This document shows positions 22,707-34,716 of a stretch of DNA of 64,000 nt, one piece after another. A program made the position numbers and the translations under genes. The notes under the pieces were generated by a model that ran no database searches, was not told where the DNA came from, and worked only from the letters and a program-made list of their open reading frames with translations. Positions within the stretch are counted from its first letter, which is position 1, and each line of letters opens with the position of its first letter. Source of the DNA: Procambarus clarkii (taxonomy: Eukaryota > Arthropoda > Malacostraca > Decapoda > Cambaridae); NCBI RefSeq assembly GCF_040958095.1, contig NC_091151.1, forward strand, positions 3,217,630-3,281,629. The letters are read 5' to 3'.

Positions 22707-23565
22707 TCAGCGGAAGGTGTAGGCTACTGTTATTTTTCCTGACTGCACTTATGTGTCGCTTACCTCCTGAGACTTAGCATCTTCACAGCGGAACTTTATG
22801 CTATTCTCTTTGCTCTTCGTCTCCTGCTTTCTCGTTGTCAATCTTCCTTTGTAGTTGTTGTTGACTCTCGAAGTGCCCTCATGGCTCTCGGGTCCTTTAA
22901 TCCGGTTCATCCAGTGGTTGTTAAAATCCAACATTGTATATTTCTTGCTCACAGTAAATTTGTCGGTTGAGTTTTGTTGGGTTCCCAGCCATATTGGTAT
23001 CTCTTTTAATGAGCGTGCGGACACTGCCGCCAGGGAAGCTGTCCACTCTTGTCCCATCTTTCGTAAAGGTATTCCTTATTCAGTTTTTTACCCGGTTATC
23101 CATTCCTCCATCCATACCTTGTTGGTTTTCTGTTAATGGAAAAAACTGCGTACTCTTAAGAGTTCTGTGTCCTCGTGCCCGTCGTCCTACCACCGTAACC
23201 GGCGATGGGAAACGGCTCTGGCGAGGTTGCATATTGGACATACTTGCTTAACTCATGGTCACATGGAGCGCCGCCCTGCTCCTTATTGTCCAAATTGCAT
23301 TGTCCCTCTTAAGGTTGTGCATATCCTTGTTGAATGTCCTGACTTCCAGGACGAGTCTGTCTTGTTTTCCATCCGTCCCCCGCGGTTGCTTGTCCCTCGA
23401 TCGTATTCTTGGTGACTCAGATACTTTTTATATCGTTCGCCTTATGCTTTTCTGTTCTCGTATTGGCATCCTTGGTGATATATAGCGCCATTTGATTATC
23501 CCGGACATTTGATGTTGCTACATAGCCTTCCCGGTTTGATGCCTCCTGGTAATTACTTACTTATG
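22707..23565 (+). pseudogene. LINE family A, copy 3
   Basis: A 5'-truncated copy beginning inside RNase H ('SAEGVGY' near 22708) and running to 'RIGILGDI' (about 23485) and the TTAC tail (23550-23563). Blocks are as in copy 2, in several frames with small deletions. The flanking sequence GATATAAAAG (22697-22706) and GATATAAAG (23566-23574) is a probable target duplication. Confidence 0.88.
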
Positions 23566-23889
23566 GATATAAAGCTAACTGCCCCCTTCGCCTAACAAGC
23601 TTGTATATATGTTCAATATTGTACCTATATTGTTGAGTAAGTGTTTTTGATTTTGCACATCAACCAGCCACCTTGCCCCTAATCTACCTTTACCTAACTT
23701 TAAATGTACACCCTGCCCCAACCCGCCCATTACCCAACTTCGAATGTGTCGTATTTATGGGAGGAAAATGTTTATGCATTTACCTAACCGACCTGGACCT
23801 AACCTTTGATACCAGGATCTTGGTATAATGATTTTCTTATTCTTAACCATTTTTTTCACATAAATGCAACCAACCCATCCCCCCCCCCC

Positions 23890-24790
23890 TAACCAAAATG
23901 TGTAACTCGGGAAAAGTGAAAGTTGCTGAATTTCAATCAAACTTTATTTCAGTTTTAAATGAAAATGGCTGCAACTGGTCCAAGTTTCAGCACGCAACCT
24001 AAATAGAAAGAGGGAGAGAAAAATATTTCAACGAATTTTACTCATCAATAATTCAGTAAGTTTCAAATGAAATAATTTATTGACACTCATCTGTCACATT
24101 AGCATATAATAAAGAGTTCTCAAAGGGGGTTATCCAAAATGTTTAGTTTTACTAATACAAATAGTCAACGTTCCCCCAAAATTTATGCCAATATTTCATG
24201 TTTGCAAATATTTATAAAATCAAAAATGAACTTAGGAATAACGTTCTTTAGAGATTGTAGAGAAGTAAACGCTACATATAAGGTGTAAGGTTCATGTAAA
24301 TTGAATAAAAAATGGAAAGAGGACTAGTAAATTTGTTTGAAATAAATGTTGACATAGATTCTGTCACCTGTGGTTGTTGAGGTTGACATGAACCAATTTT
24401 CTCCCAAATTGGAACCCGTACAAATAGGCTTACGTTTTGTAAGGTGTTCAAGTTTCACACGAATTGCCCAATAAAAAGAGAAACAAATTAGAGAAAATAA
24501 AATATATATAAAAAAAATTGGCATAAAACTAATAATTAAAATACTTTATTATATGCTATTGTGATAGCTTAGCAGAGACATGATATCAGTTGACACTTGT
24601 TTGATGTTAATTTTTGACTATTTTGAAAAAATTTTGACAATTCAATATTCTTCCTTCCTGTTTATGCTACGATGCTGAGACTTGGACCAGCTGAAGCCAA
24701 TTTCATATTCAACTAGTGAAAAAAGTTTAATTGAAATCGAACCAGTTTTCAATTATTGCATATTTAGGGGTTGTGCCACCATAGGGAAGC
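23890..24790. repeat. ~900-bp degenerate foldback element
   Basis: Two long imperfect inverted arms. Left arm landmarks: ATTTCAATCAAACTTT (about 23930), GCAACTGGTCCAAGTTTCAG (about 23971), AGCATATAATAAAG (about 24101). The right arm, read in reverse complement, repeats them in the same order (ATTTCAATTAAACTTT, CAGCTGGTCCAAGTCTCAG, AGCATATAATAAAG). The centre (about 24140-24530) has no gene. A non-autonomous DNA transposon or foldback is the likely identity. Arms differ by many substitutions, so it is old. Confidence 0.65.
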
Positions 24791-25019
24791 TTAATTTAAG
24801 GAAGCGACTTCATTCATTATTTACACAACACATTGGTTGAACAATGGTTTAAGAGGCGAGAACACACAGTTTCACTTCAAGATAAGGAAACACATGCTAA
24901 ATTTGGTAAATGAGACACACGTTATTAAAACTTGTTTTATTTCATGTTATATAAATAGTTTATATTTCATTGCTTAATATAAACAATAAAATTACAACTT
25001 GGAATATTTGATTTTGAAT

Positions 25020-25690
25020 TTTTAGGGTTTTTAATATATTTAGACATAAATTCGAGTACTTCTCTGGAAGTGAGCGAGCGGCCTCGAACGCCTGTAGCGT
25101 CTAAATGTAACACCAGCTGCATTGATATTTCACATGTAAGGTGTTCGTTATTGTCGTAAAATTGACGAACATTATTTGTTAGTGTTTGAGTTTGTCAGCC
25201 CGGGGCACTACATCCTTGAGCTTCACTATATATCCCAATTCTCCATCACTTAAGAAGTCTGGGATATCAACTGTGATGTCATTGATTGGACGTTTGTGTC
25301 TGGCTGTTAAACATTTTGCCTCGATGGTGAGTATCAGGAGAGTAGCCTTCCTCTATGATCTCCAGCGGTATGTCATAAGTCATGTCATGGGTTAAACTTG
25401 ACGTGTGTTTATCTGACGAACATTTTGCTTTAAGCATGTTGAGTATCTGGAAGGGGGGTCGGCAGCCTTCACGACCTCTGTTGGTACATCTAGGAAATTG
25501 GACAGCGCAGGCAGAAATTTTAAGAGTTTGAAGTTGTAAAGGCTAACTGGGATTTTGTTTAATTATACTGTGCTCTTTTTCCTCGAAGGTTTCCTTGGGC
25601 ATTAACGAATTCCAGTTAACACTTTCTTCGGGATCCAGAGGCTCATATTTTCCATAGATGTAAGCCTTCATAACTGCAGTCGCCATCAAA
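25020..25690 (-). pseudogene. Decayed coding relic, unknown family
   Basis: On the minus strand, successive frames give sequence with strong coding character. It starts at an ATG near 25688 ('MATAVMKAYIYGKYEPLD'), then 'NFKLLKFLPALSNFLDVPTE' after a stop and frame change, then 'RPINDITVDIPDFLSDGELG' (about 25210-25280), then 'ISMQLVLHLDATGVRGRSLT' (about 25070-25130). At least two frameshifts and two stops separate the blocks. Total length would be roughly 200 residues. I do not recognise the family. A transposon accessory gene, an endogenous viral gene or a retired host gene are all possible. Confidence 0.5.
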
Positions 25691-25699
25691 ACAAAAAAA

Positions 25700-26109
25700 T
25701 GCAGTATAATCTCCACATTTTTCTAGAAGTAAAGTGATGCACTCGAACTCTGATTTACTGATCAAGCTTGCAATACTCTAAATAACAACGTCGCTTGCGT
25801 AAATGTCCAAAGGTGATAAATGGTCATATGGGTGTTGACCAGACCACACTAGAAGGTGAAGGGACGACGACGTTTCGGTCCGTCCTGGACCATTCTCAAG
25901 TCGATTGTGATGAAGTTGTTGTTTTTCAGATTTAGCTACTCAGAACGAAGTGTCCATGTAGCACGGGCTATGGTGAGCCCGTAATTGAGTTCGGTTATTC
26001 GCGATAACCTTGTTTGTGATATTTGGGTCTGTTTAAAATGGAGGAGGGGATTCCTCCTTTTTCCCTGTTTATTTATCGCTTCTGTTTTAGTGTACCGGTT
26101 TTAGTCTTG
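25700..26109. other. Dispersed repeat, no gene
   Basis: Contains the block 'ACGACGTTTCGGTCCGTCC' with 'GGACCATTCTCAAGTCGA' (about 25864-25906), which I recall as a very common decapod repeat; this recognition is from memory. Nothing else is identified. Confidence 0.4.
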
Positions 26110-28440
26110 TTTCATTAACATTATCTTGGAGAAGGACGTAGATGCAGAATGCTCACTAGTGAGTCCCATTCCTCAACAGCTTTTCTAATGTCAGCGTCGG
26201 GTTCTATTCGTTGATGCTGGCGAGGATGTCGTCGTCGTCGTCGCCCTGGTCGATGATTCATGTGCTGGTTATGCCTGGCGAACACGGTCCTGTCTGCCAA
26301 GTACCGTGGTGGTGGCGTGAGGATGATGCCAGCATCTTGCCGGGCCGTCGTGGCGGTGGTAGTAAATATCTTCTTGGTCCGAATCAATGGAAAAGACCAG
26401 GTGAACACCTTTTCTTATCATCTGGATGTCGGCCGGTGATACGTTGGGGGCGGAGATTTGGGCTAAAATCTCGGCAGTGGAGAGAACGAAGTTCTCGTGG
26501 AGGCGGAACTTGACCCTATGCAACATGTGTAGTTGGATCCTGCACAATAGGATCTTGGGTCAGCAGCAAAGATGGATGTTTGACATGGAGTGATGAGGTG
26601 TTGTGTGTAGTGAGAAAGTAGTGAGTTGTGACCAAATGGATTGATTGATAAAACTTAACCCATCCAAGAGGTGGCACGGGCATTATACACCCGTAAGTGG
26701 AGGTCCTTTTGGAGACATTACCAATAGCTGATACACGGGAGACATCTCCCGTCACGCAGGGTGCAGGAGCACCTCCACAGATCTCCAGTATCAGCTCTTG
26801 TTACTGGTAATGGCTCCAGAGGGCCACCACTTACGGGCTATTCATGCCCGTGCCACCTTTTGGGTGGCTTAATCTTCATCAATCAATAGCTGATACTGGA
26901 GATCTGTAAATGGATGGATTTTTTTTTTTTTTGGGGGGGGGGGTAGGGAGTGGTCACAGAGGGCAAGCTATAACAATTATAGTGCTGGTGAGTTAATACA
27001 GGCTTCTAGGTCTTCAGTTTTTTCTTAGTCTTGCAGCTAGTTGACATAGCTGTGTTGTCATTGGAGTTTGGTGAAGTGCCCTCCATGAGGAGATCTTGTA
27101 TGGAGTCGGGGAAGCGTCGTGACAATGGAGCTCTTACTGAAATTTCCTAGTCTGAGGAGATCGTGACGTAGTTCGTTGTAGGTGGTTTTGGTCTCTCAGC
27201 ATGAGGTTGGCTCTAGAGTCGATGAGTTATGGTAGAAGCTGGTTCGGTCACGTCGGTGGTGGTGGTCAGAGAGAGTACGTCTACGAGTGCCTCTGCTGAG
27301 ACAGTGATGGTGGTAGCCTTTGGGGCTGGATTGGAGGATGCTGCCGTTTGTGCAGCCTGGGTCTTTAGTGGAGCTGACGTCTGAGTTGAGATCGACATAG
27401 CAGTCGACCTTGTGAAAGTTCCCAGTGTGGTAGGGGAGGTAGTGAGACTTGCGTCAGGAGCTGTGATGGGGTCCAGGCCATTGTCTAGGTACAGCACATT
27501 CAGTTCCCTGACGAATCGGTGGTTGTCGGGTCCGGTAAGCCTCTCCGCTAATCGTACAAGAACAGGGAAAATGCCGGCACATGATTCAAGAGGTGGTCAG
27601 GGTTCTAGTTTGGCCTTGGGTCCCCCATTGTGAAGGCTGGGTTGACTGGTGGGAGGAGCCACTGTTTGGTAAGACTGGGAATCTGGTTGGTTGTGAGAGC
27701 TGTGGTGATGGTATAACGTCAGGGGCTCTGGTGACGGGGATAGGAGGGTTGGCTTTCTTAGTTTCAACCTGGGCCTTGACTTTTCCTGTCTGCGTGGGCA
27801 GCGGTGTGAAATTGCAGGTTGATTGCCGTTGCAGAGAAGGCAGCGATGGGTTGTTGATTTACAGATGGGGTAATGATGGTCCTGGGCACAAAGGCAACAC
27901 TTCTGGATGGGGTGCCGACACTTGTTGGTGGGGTGGGAGTAATAGCTGCACCGAAAGCACTCTTGGAGATCGTGGAATCTTTCCTTCTTCACTTGGAGGA
28001 AGTGGTTAGCCGAGGCTAAGGTGGTGAAGGATATCTTCATGGTGGTGAGCTAGTCATCGTCGGTATCGGTGCTGCAGAATATAACATCGAATACCCCCAG
28101 GTCGGGTTTTCTTCCTGGATGTTGGTAATGATCTCCGTTTATTCTCGGTCTGTGATCCAGTGGCTGGTCCCGCTGATACTGTTCGGTCAATGGTGTATTG
28201 ACTTGGGAAGAGGAAAGAAGTGATGCACGTTGCGAAGTGTGCAATCGAATTTTGGGAGTCTTTAGAGAACCTCCACACAAGAAATAGAGCAAAATTTTCT
28301 CACCTTCTTGATCAAGATCGATGGGTGTAATCCGATGGCTTCTTTTAGGATCTTAAAGACGTCGCCTTTGGTGAAAGCATGGCCGTCCATGGGGCGAGTC
28401 ATGACTTTTAGGCGTTTGTCGTGCCTCGTTGTTTTTAAAA
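26110..28440 (-). pseudogene. LINE ORF1 with zinc knuckles, decayed
   Basis: Minus-strand remains of a gag-like ORF1 of a Jockey/I-type LINE. From the 5' end: 'VMTRPMDGHAFTKGDVFKIL' (about 28330-28410), a degenerate middle, then three CCHC-type zinc knuckles in 28040-27597 ('CFRCSYYSHPTNKC', 'CCLCAQDHHYPIC', 'CLLCNGNQPAISHRC'), then a Thr/Ser-rich tail (27497-27213) and C-terminal blocks (26547-26121, 'EILAQISAPNVSPADIQMI'). Frames change repeatedly. A foldback element (26641-26887) and T and G homopolymers interrupt it. Zinc knuckles bind the element's own RNA in active relatives. Confidence 0.75.
26641..26887. repeat. Nested foldback element
   Basis: Outer arms are inverted copies carrying 'GAGGTGGCACGGGCAT' and 'CCGTAAGTGG' on the left and their complements on the right. 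Inside them a second pair carries ATTACCA and AGCTGATAC against their complements, and in the centre ACGGGAGA and TCTCCCGT face each other. It interrupts the LINE ORF1. A half copy of the outer arm is at 29795-29865. Confidence 0.75.
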
Positions 28441-28499
28441 CCCCTCAACGGGTCCTGGTGGCGATGGATGTCTTGTGAAGTTAGTCAGGTTTGCTGGTC

Positions 28500-29700
28500 T
28501 GGACCGGGTGGGTGGAAGGGTGTGTGTGTACTCAACTAATTGTGCTTGCGGGAGTTGAGCTCTGGCTGTTTGGTCCCACCTCTCAACCGTCAATCAACAG
28601 GTGGTCAGGTTCTTGAGCCTATTGGGCTCCATCATATCTACACTTGAAACTGTGTATGGAGTCAGCCTCCACCACATCACTTCCTAATGCATTCCATTTG
28701 TCAACCACTCTGACACTAAAAAAAGTTCTTTCTAATATCTCTGTGGTTCATTTGGGCACTCAGTTTCCACCTGTGTCCCCTTGTGCGTGTGCCCCTTGTG
28801 TTAAATTGCCTGTCTTTATCTACCCTATCAATTCCTTTCAGAATCTTAAATGTGGTGATCATGTCCCCCCTAACTCTTCTGTCTTCCAGCGAAGTGAGGT
28901 TTAATTCCCGTAGTCTCTCCTCGTAGCTCATACCTCTCAGCTCGGGTACTAGTCTGGTGGCAAACCTTTGAACCTTTTCCAGTTTAGTCTTATCCTTGAC
29001 TAGATATGGACTCCATGCTGGGGCTGCATACTCCAGAATTGGCCTGACATATGTGGTATACAAAGTTCTGAATGATTCTTTACACAAGTTTCTGAATGCC
29101 GTTCGTATGTTGGCCAGCCTGGCATATGCCGCTGATGTTATCCTCTTGATATGTGCTACAGGAGACAGGTCTGGCGTGATATCAACCCCAAAGTCTCTTT
29201 CTTTGACTCCTGAAGAATTTCCTCTCCTAGATGATACCTTGTATCTGGCCTCCTGCTCCCTATACCTATCTTCATTACATTACATTTGGTTGAGTTAAAC
29301 TCTAACAACCATTTGTTCGACCATTCCTTCAGCTTGTCTAGGTCTTCTTGAAGCCTCAAACAGTCCTCTTCTGTCTTAACCCTTCTCATAATTTTGGCAT
29401 CGTCCGCAAACATTGAGAGAAATGACTCTATACGCTCTGGGAGATCATTTACATATAGCAGAAACAAGATAGGACAGTGTACAGAGCCCTGTGGGACTCC
29501 ACTGGTGACTTCACGCCAATTGGAGGTCTCACCCCTTACCGTAACTCTCTGCTTCCTATTGCTTAGATACTCCCTTATCCACTGGAGCACCTTACCAGCT
29601 ACACCTGCCTGTCTCTCCAGCTTATGTACCAGCCTCTTATGCGGTACTGTGTCAAAGGCTTTCCGACAATCCAAGAAAATGCAGTCCGCCCAGCCCTCTC
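28500..29700 (-). pseudogene. CR1/Rex1-like LINE reverse transcriptase, 5' truncated
   Basis: RT palm and thumb of a non-LTR retrotransposon on the minus strand. Blocks in order: 'IFLDCRKAFDTVPHKRLVHK' (about 29620-29680), 'VTSGVPQGSVHCPILFLLYV' (about 29460-29520), 'MFADDAKIMRR' (about 29385-29420, catalytic ADD), 'LEFNSTKCNVMKIG' (about 29270-29310), then after a frame break 'YVRPILEYAAPAWSPYL' (about 29000-29055) and 'EERLRELNLTSLEDRR' (about 28885-28935). The 3' untranslated end runs to about 28510. N-terminal RT motifs and the endonuclease are missing. It ends upstream at a GT/G-rich stretch joined to a foldback half. Confidence 0.88.
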
Positions 29701-29794
29701 TCTCTTTGTGTGTGTGTGTGGGGGGGGGGGGTGTTTTGTGTGAGGTGTTGTGTTGTGTGTGTGGGGGTGTAGTGGACCAAAAAAAATGGAATAA

Positions 29795-29865
29795 TTGAAG
29801 ATTAAGCCGCCCAAGAGGTGGCACGGGCATGAATAGCCCATGCCTAAGTGGTAGGTTTTTTTGTT
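29795..29865. repeat. Half copy of the nested foldback arm
   Basis: Carries 'AGAGGTGGCACGGGCATGA' and 'AAGTGG', matching the outer arm of the element at 26641-26887, with no facing arm nearby. Confidence 0.6.
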
Positions 29866-29879
29866 TAGTAAAAGTATAC

Positions 29880-32600
29880 CTTGATCCGAGGTCACGTTTA
29901 ATAATCAGGTTGCTATTGCAGGGGAAGGATACTGCTTTACAGTATTTATGAGGGTGTCCAGCTGCTGGACACCTTTTTTGACCAGAAGTGGCTGTGTTGA
30001 CGGCTTCAGGGTGGTTACTTTAAGATTCAGGGACTCTTAAAGCTCTTTCAAGGTCATTGGTTGATTTACATTTCTGGAGATAGTGAGTTTGTGGCTTTTC
30101 TGTGATTGACAAAAGATGCATTCCCTCTGTCTGGGTTCACCAATCTCCCAGTTGTATCTGTAACCTAGACGTAGTCTATATAACCTAACTGCTATTTTCC
30201 CGTGGGATTCTTTTTGAGGTATTTAACCTTTCTAGCTAGGTGGCCTGAAGACACCATATTGCAGAAGGTGAACTTTCTGGAACACTCTGGTGTAAATGGG
30301 CTGTGTTGAGGGATTTTTGGTGGTGTGTTTTATGTACTCTAGGCTAGGTTGGAGTGTTTTATGTACTCTAGGCTAGGTTGGAGTGTTTTATGTACTCTAG
30401 GCTAGGTTGGAGTGTTTTATATACTCTAGGCTAGGTTGGAGTGTTTTATGTACTCTAGGCTAGGTTGGAGTGTTTTATATACTCTAGGCTAGGTTGGAGT
30501 GTTTTATGTACTCTAGGCTAGGTTGGAGTGTTTTATATACTCTAGGCTAGGTTGGAGTGTTTTATGTACTCTAGGCTAGGTTGGAGTGTTTTATGTACTC
30601 TAGGCTAGGTTGGAGTGTTTTATGTACTCTAGGCTAGGTTGGAGTGTTTTATATACTCTAGGCTAGGTTGGAGTGTTTTATGTATCACTGAATGACGAGT
30701 TGTCCCTTTAGAAATATCATCGCTTTCTCATTTAATGGGATTTCAACATGGGATGGGATCCAGTTTAGGGTTATGTTGAGTCTTTTGCCTTTAGCTACTG
30801 CTCCAAGACACAAAATGGTGGTAATTACTTCAAAGTTGTCTTTACACTGCAGTTTTCATAATAATTGAAGTGTAGCTTTTGAATCTGTTTGCATTTTGAG
30901 TTTTGTGCAATCACATAGGTGAATGCCTTTTGTATGGCAAACAGCTCAGTTTGGGTTGATGATACTAGTCCTCCCAGTCTCCAATAAGCCTGTTTGCTGT
31001 CTGTGCAAAGAGCAGCGCCAGCACTCTCATATTGTGTGTCAACCGATCCGTCTGTAAAGATGTGGGTGGATCCTGCTACTGCAATGCTACTCATTTGCTT
31101 ATCTATGATGCGCCTTAGGATTGTTGGAGTATAGGCAGCATCTTTCATCGGAAGACGGTCTATTACTATCTTGAAGGTAGGCCCCTCCCACGGTGGGGAA
31201 CAAGTGTAGTTTGGATGCGTAAATAATTTCTCCCCTCCTGATCACCTCTTCTATCAAGTATCATGACTTTTAATTGTAGTTTGTTTAGGACTTTCCCCAC
31301 TGTGGCAGGCCAAGAGTTTCCATTGTTTTGGCCAAGGCCTTTCTTACCAACACCAAGATCTTACTGGGGCAGGATCTGGGGAAATAATTATCTACGGAAA
31401 ATCATAGCTGTTCTTAGAGATTCTCTTTCTTGAAGGGGCAAACTAATTTCCAGTCTTAGTTACATGCCTGGTCCACATGGGGGCTCTCAGGGCAGCTTTC
31501 ATAGCATTGGTTTGGGCTACTTCAAACTTTTTCCACTGTTATTGTGATTGGCTTGAGTGCAGGTGCGGCATAGTCGATCACTGATCTGACTGCCTGTACA
31601 TAGCATGTGCGAAGGACATGCAGATTGGCTCCTCCAGAGAGGGAGGTTAGCGTACAAGTCTTTTGTATTCAGAGACTGACATGAAGATTCACTCTTCTCT
31701 GAGACAGATTTTAGTCCAGGAGAGCAGGTTGCCTTTGACCTTTTTGTCGATGAGGCAGCAGAGAATATCTGGGGCGCTAGCCAGTTCAAAGGCTTTCTCG
31801 AGGTCCAGGAATATAAGCATTCCAGGTCTGTCATTCTAGTGGGCAAAAAGTTGAAATACATTCCACTGTGCCGCCAACTCTTCTATAGGCATACATGTCC
31901 TGGTGATGTTTAGGCATTTTCCATTCAGGTCTGTTGAGTGCCATTCTGTCAGCCATCTTGACTGCACAGCTTTGGAGAGAGATGGGCCTTGGATTATCTG
32001 GACCTTTGAGTATTGGGAGCGGCACCATGTCTGCCCTATTCCATGCTGTAGGTCTAGTTTTATAAGTCCAGGCTAAAATAATTAAACTAAGGCATGCAGC
32101 GTCTCCCTCTTGGCCGAAGTTTCTAATAATTTTATAGGTTATTTCGTCTCCCGGGGATGTATCTTTGGAGTTTTTCTTAGCCCGATTGAGCTCATCCAGA
32201 GTGAAAGGGGTATTAATATCAGACTTTTCTGACCATGCTGTAAGGATTCTGTGCCACCTATCGTCCTCTAATCCTGTCAGCGCTGCTAGTACAACTGGAG
32301 GAAGCTGGTTACTGATTCCTTTTTCTGCAAATTTGGTTGTTATTACTTCGGCTTCTTGTTCCTTAGGGTGTGGGGCTTTAGGTGCATTATTTACTTTGCC
32401 ACTGGATTTGCTGCTACATCTCTCGGAGAGGTGTTTTCATTCACATGTGAACACCATTCCAGCCACTTTTGTTCTTTGATTATCCAGGTCTCTTGATGCA
32501 CGTTCCTTGACTTCACAATGTAAGGTCTTGTTGCAGTCACTTGTTGCTTTTTGTATAGCTTCCTTGTGCTGTTGAGTCTGAGTTCTGTTACATTCTTATT
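29880..32600 (-). pseudogene. LINE RT-RNase H relic (family B)
   Basis: Minus-strand ORF2 remains of an I/Jockey-like LINE. Blocks: 'NTPFTLDELNRAKKNSKDTS' (about 32150-32215), 'NPRPISLQSCAVKMADRMAL' (about 31935-32000), 'HHQDMYAYRRVGGTVECI' (about 31860-31915), a degenerate palm region, 'AVRSVIDYAAPALKPI' (about 31550-31600), RNase H 'HIFTDGSVDTQYESAGAALC' (about 31005-31065) and 'TQTELFAIQKAF' (about 30925-30960), and a C-terminal block with 'RLRLGYRYNWEIGEP' and a C..C motif (about 30090-30190). Many stops and frameshifts are present. A 29-bp minisatellite has expanded inside the C-terminal part. Confidence 0.85.
30331..30690. repeat. 29-bp minisatellite
   Basis: About 12 units holding GTACTCTAGGCTAGGTTGG and AGTGTTTTAT. 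Two unit variants, with ATGTACT or ATATACT, are interspersed. It is inside the family B LINE relic. Confidence 0.95.
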
Positions 32601-33104
32601 TAAGGAATATTCACATTTATATAACTATATAATTATACATACCTTCATGCTAGAATAAAACATATGTTTACATATTTTTATAATATATCGTGATAGTTGG
32701 CAACAGTGGGGACAGGAGCGGGGATTACTAGTCAGGTATTAGACCTGTGATACTAGTCAACTTCCTGCTAGAGTACAGCGAAGCTTGTATTGTGTAGTTG
32801 CCAGCAGTTTCCTCTTTATTATTTTCCATAAATAATTGTTTATTATAAACTACATTACCTCTGTTTATGCATATAAATTTAATCATTCATAATTAAGTTA
32901 TTTTAATGTTTTTGCAAAGTATTTTTGCTCATTAATCAAGATAATTTTATATAAATTTACCATTGGTTATGTTGTGAGGGACGGAATGTGAGGCGTCGTG
33001 ACGCCACGGTAGTCAGTAACTGGGAGACAGCGTCGGGTCAACTGCTCTCATAAGTCTGTGTATTTCTGTTTTTGCTTTAGTACCAATTAGTCTGGTGAGA
33101 ATTG
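32601..33104. other. AT-rich, no gene
   Basis: No coding frame or repeat family recognised. The sequence leads into the TA tract that begins near 33105. Confidence 0.4.
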
Positions 33105-33878
<774 letters not shown>

Positions 33879-34290
33879 TGCAAGTGCATGATATATATAA
33901 TTTCATTTTTCAGATAAGCGGATACTGGTCTAATATGGAAGAGATCCCATATTTAAAAAATTAACAACTTCGTCTGAAAAGATCTGGAAATTAATTTTGG
34001 TTCAATAAGTGTTAAAACCCTTTCCTATAGAGTAAAAATAGTAGAAAGTCCAAAGATAGAAAAAAAACGCCGAAAAAATAAGTGAATTGAAACAGCACCT
34101 GTGACCAGAAAAAACACTGCTTATAGGATTTATATTAAAAGTTGTTTCATTTTTCCATACACAATTTTTTGGTGTAAGTGTCTCTAGGATTACCACTGGA
34201 TTTACGTCCCTCTTAAGGATTACAAAGGAACTACTGAACAAAGTATTTGCACCACGACCAGAGATTTAAGGGAGGTAAGTAAGTTGTTCT

Positions 34291-34716
34291 ATGTCTAATC
34301 ACAAAGGCCAGAACAAAGACTCTAACACACCCCCCAGCACACAAGGTTTCGTAGTGGATATGCAACCATATAGCAAACCACAGAGACCGAACACTAGGGC
34401 AACAAATAACAGGGAACACAACGCCACACACCTACTTGACGAGGCAACTACAGTTTCCCTAGCCCCATACTACCCAACAGAAACACGGATTAACACCTCA
34501 CAAACACCGGGCACTTCTAAACAACAGATAGACCCAGTGATCAACATGCCAGGCACTCCTAGCACATCACGTGCACCTGATGTCTCAAGAACAGAAGCCT
34601 CGGTTAGGCCGAAAACAGACAAATACCCAGGGACTAGAATGAGTATTAGCAACGACCTCTCAGAATACCCACGGGACACCTGGAAACACCTGGTTAAGGC
34701 TTTAGACAGGACATAA
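34291..34716 (+). CDS. PLE upstream ORF, 5' part
   Basis: An ATG-initiated frame of 141 codons upstream of the Penelope-like RT. The product is rich in Thr, Ser, Pro and Asn with no domain I recognise ('DVSRTEASVRPKTDKYPG' near the end). It ends at 34716 and overlaps the next frame (open from 34698), which differs by one base, so the two are probably one ORF1 separated by a frameshift. About 240 bp of its 5' part is duplicated at 37727-37965. Confidence 0.6.
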   Translation: MSNHKGQNKDSNTPPSTQGFVVDMQPYSKPQRPNTRATNNREHNATHLLDEATTVSLAPYYPTETRINTSQTPGTSKQQIDPVINMPGTPSTSRAPDVSRTEASVRPKTDKYPGTRMSISNDLSEYPRDTWKHLVKALDRT

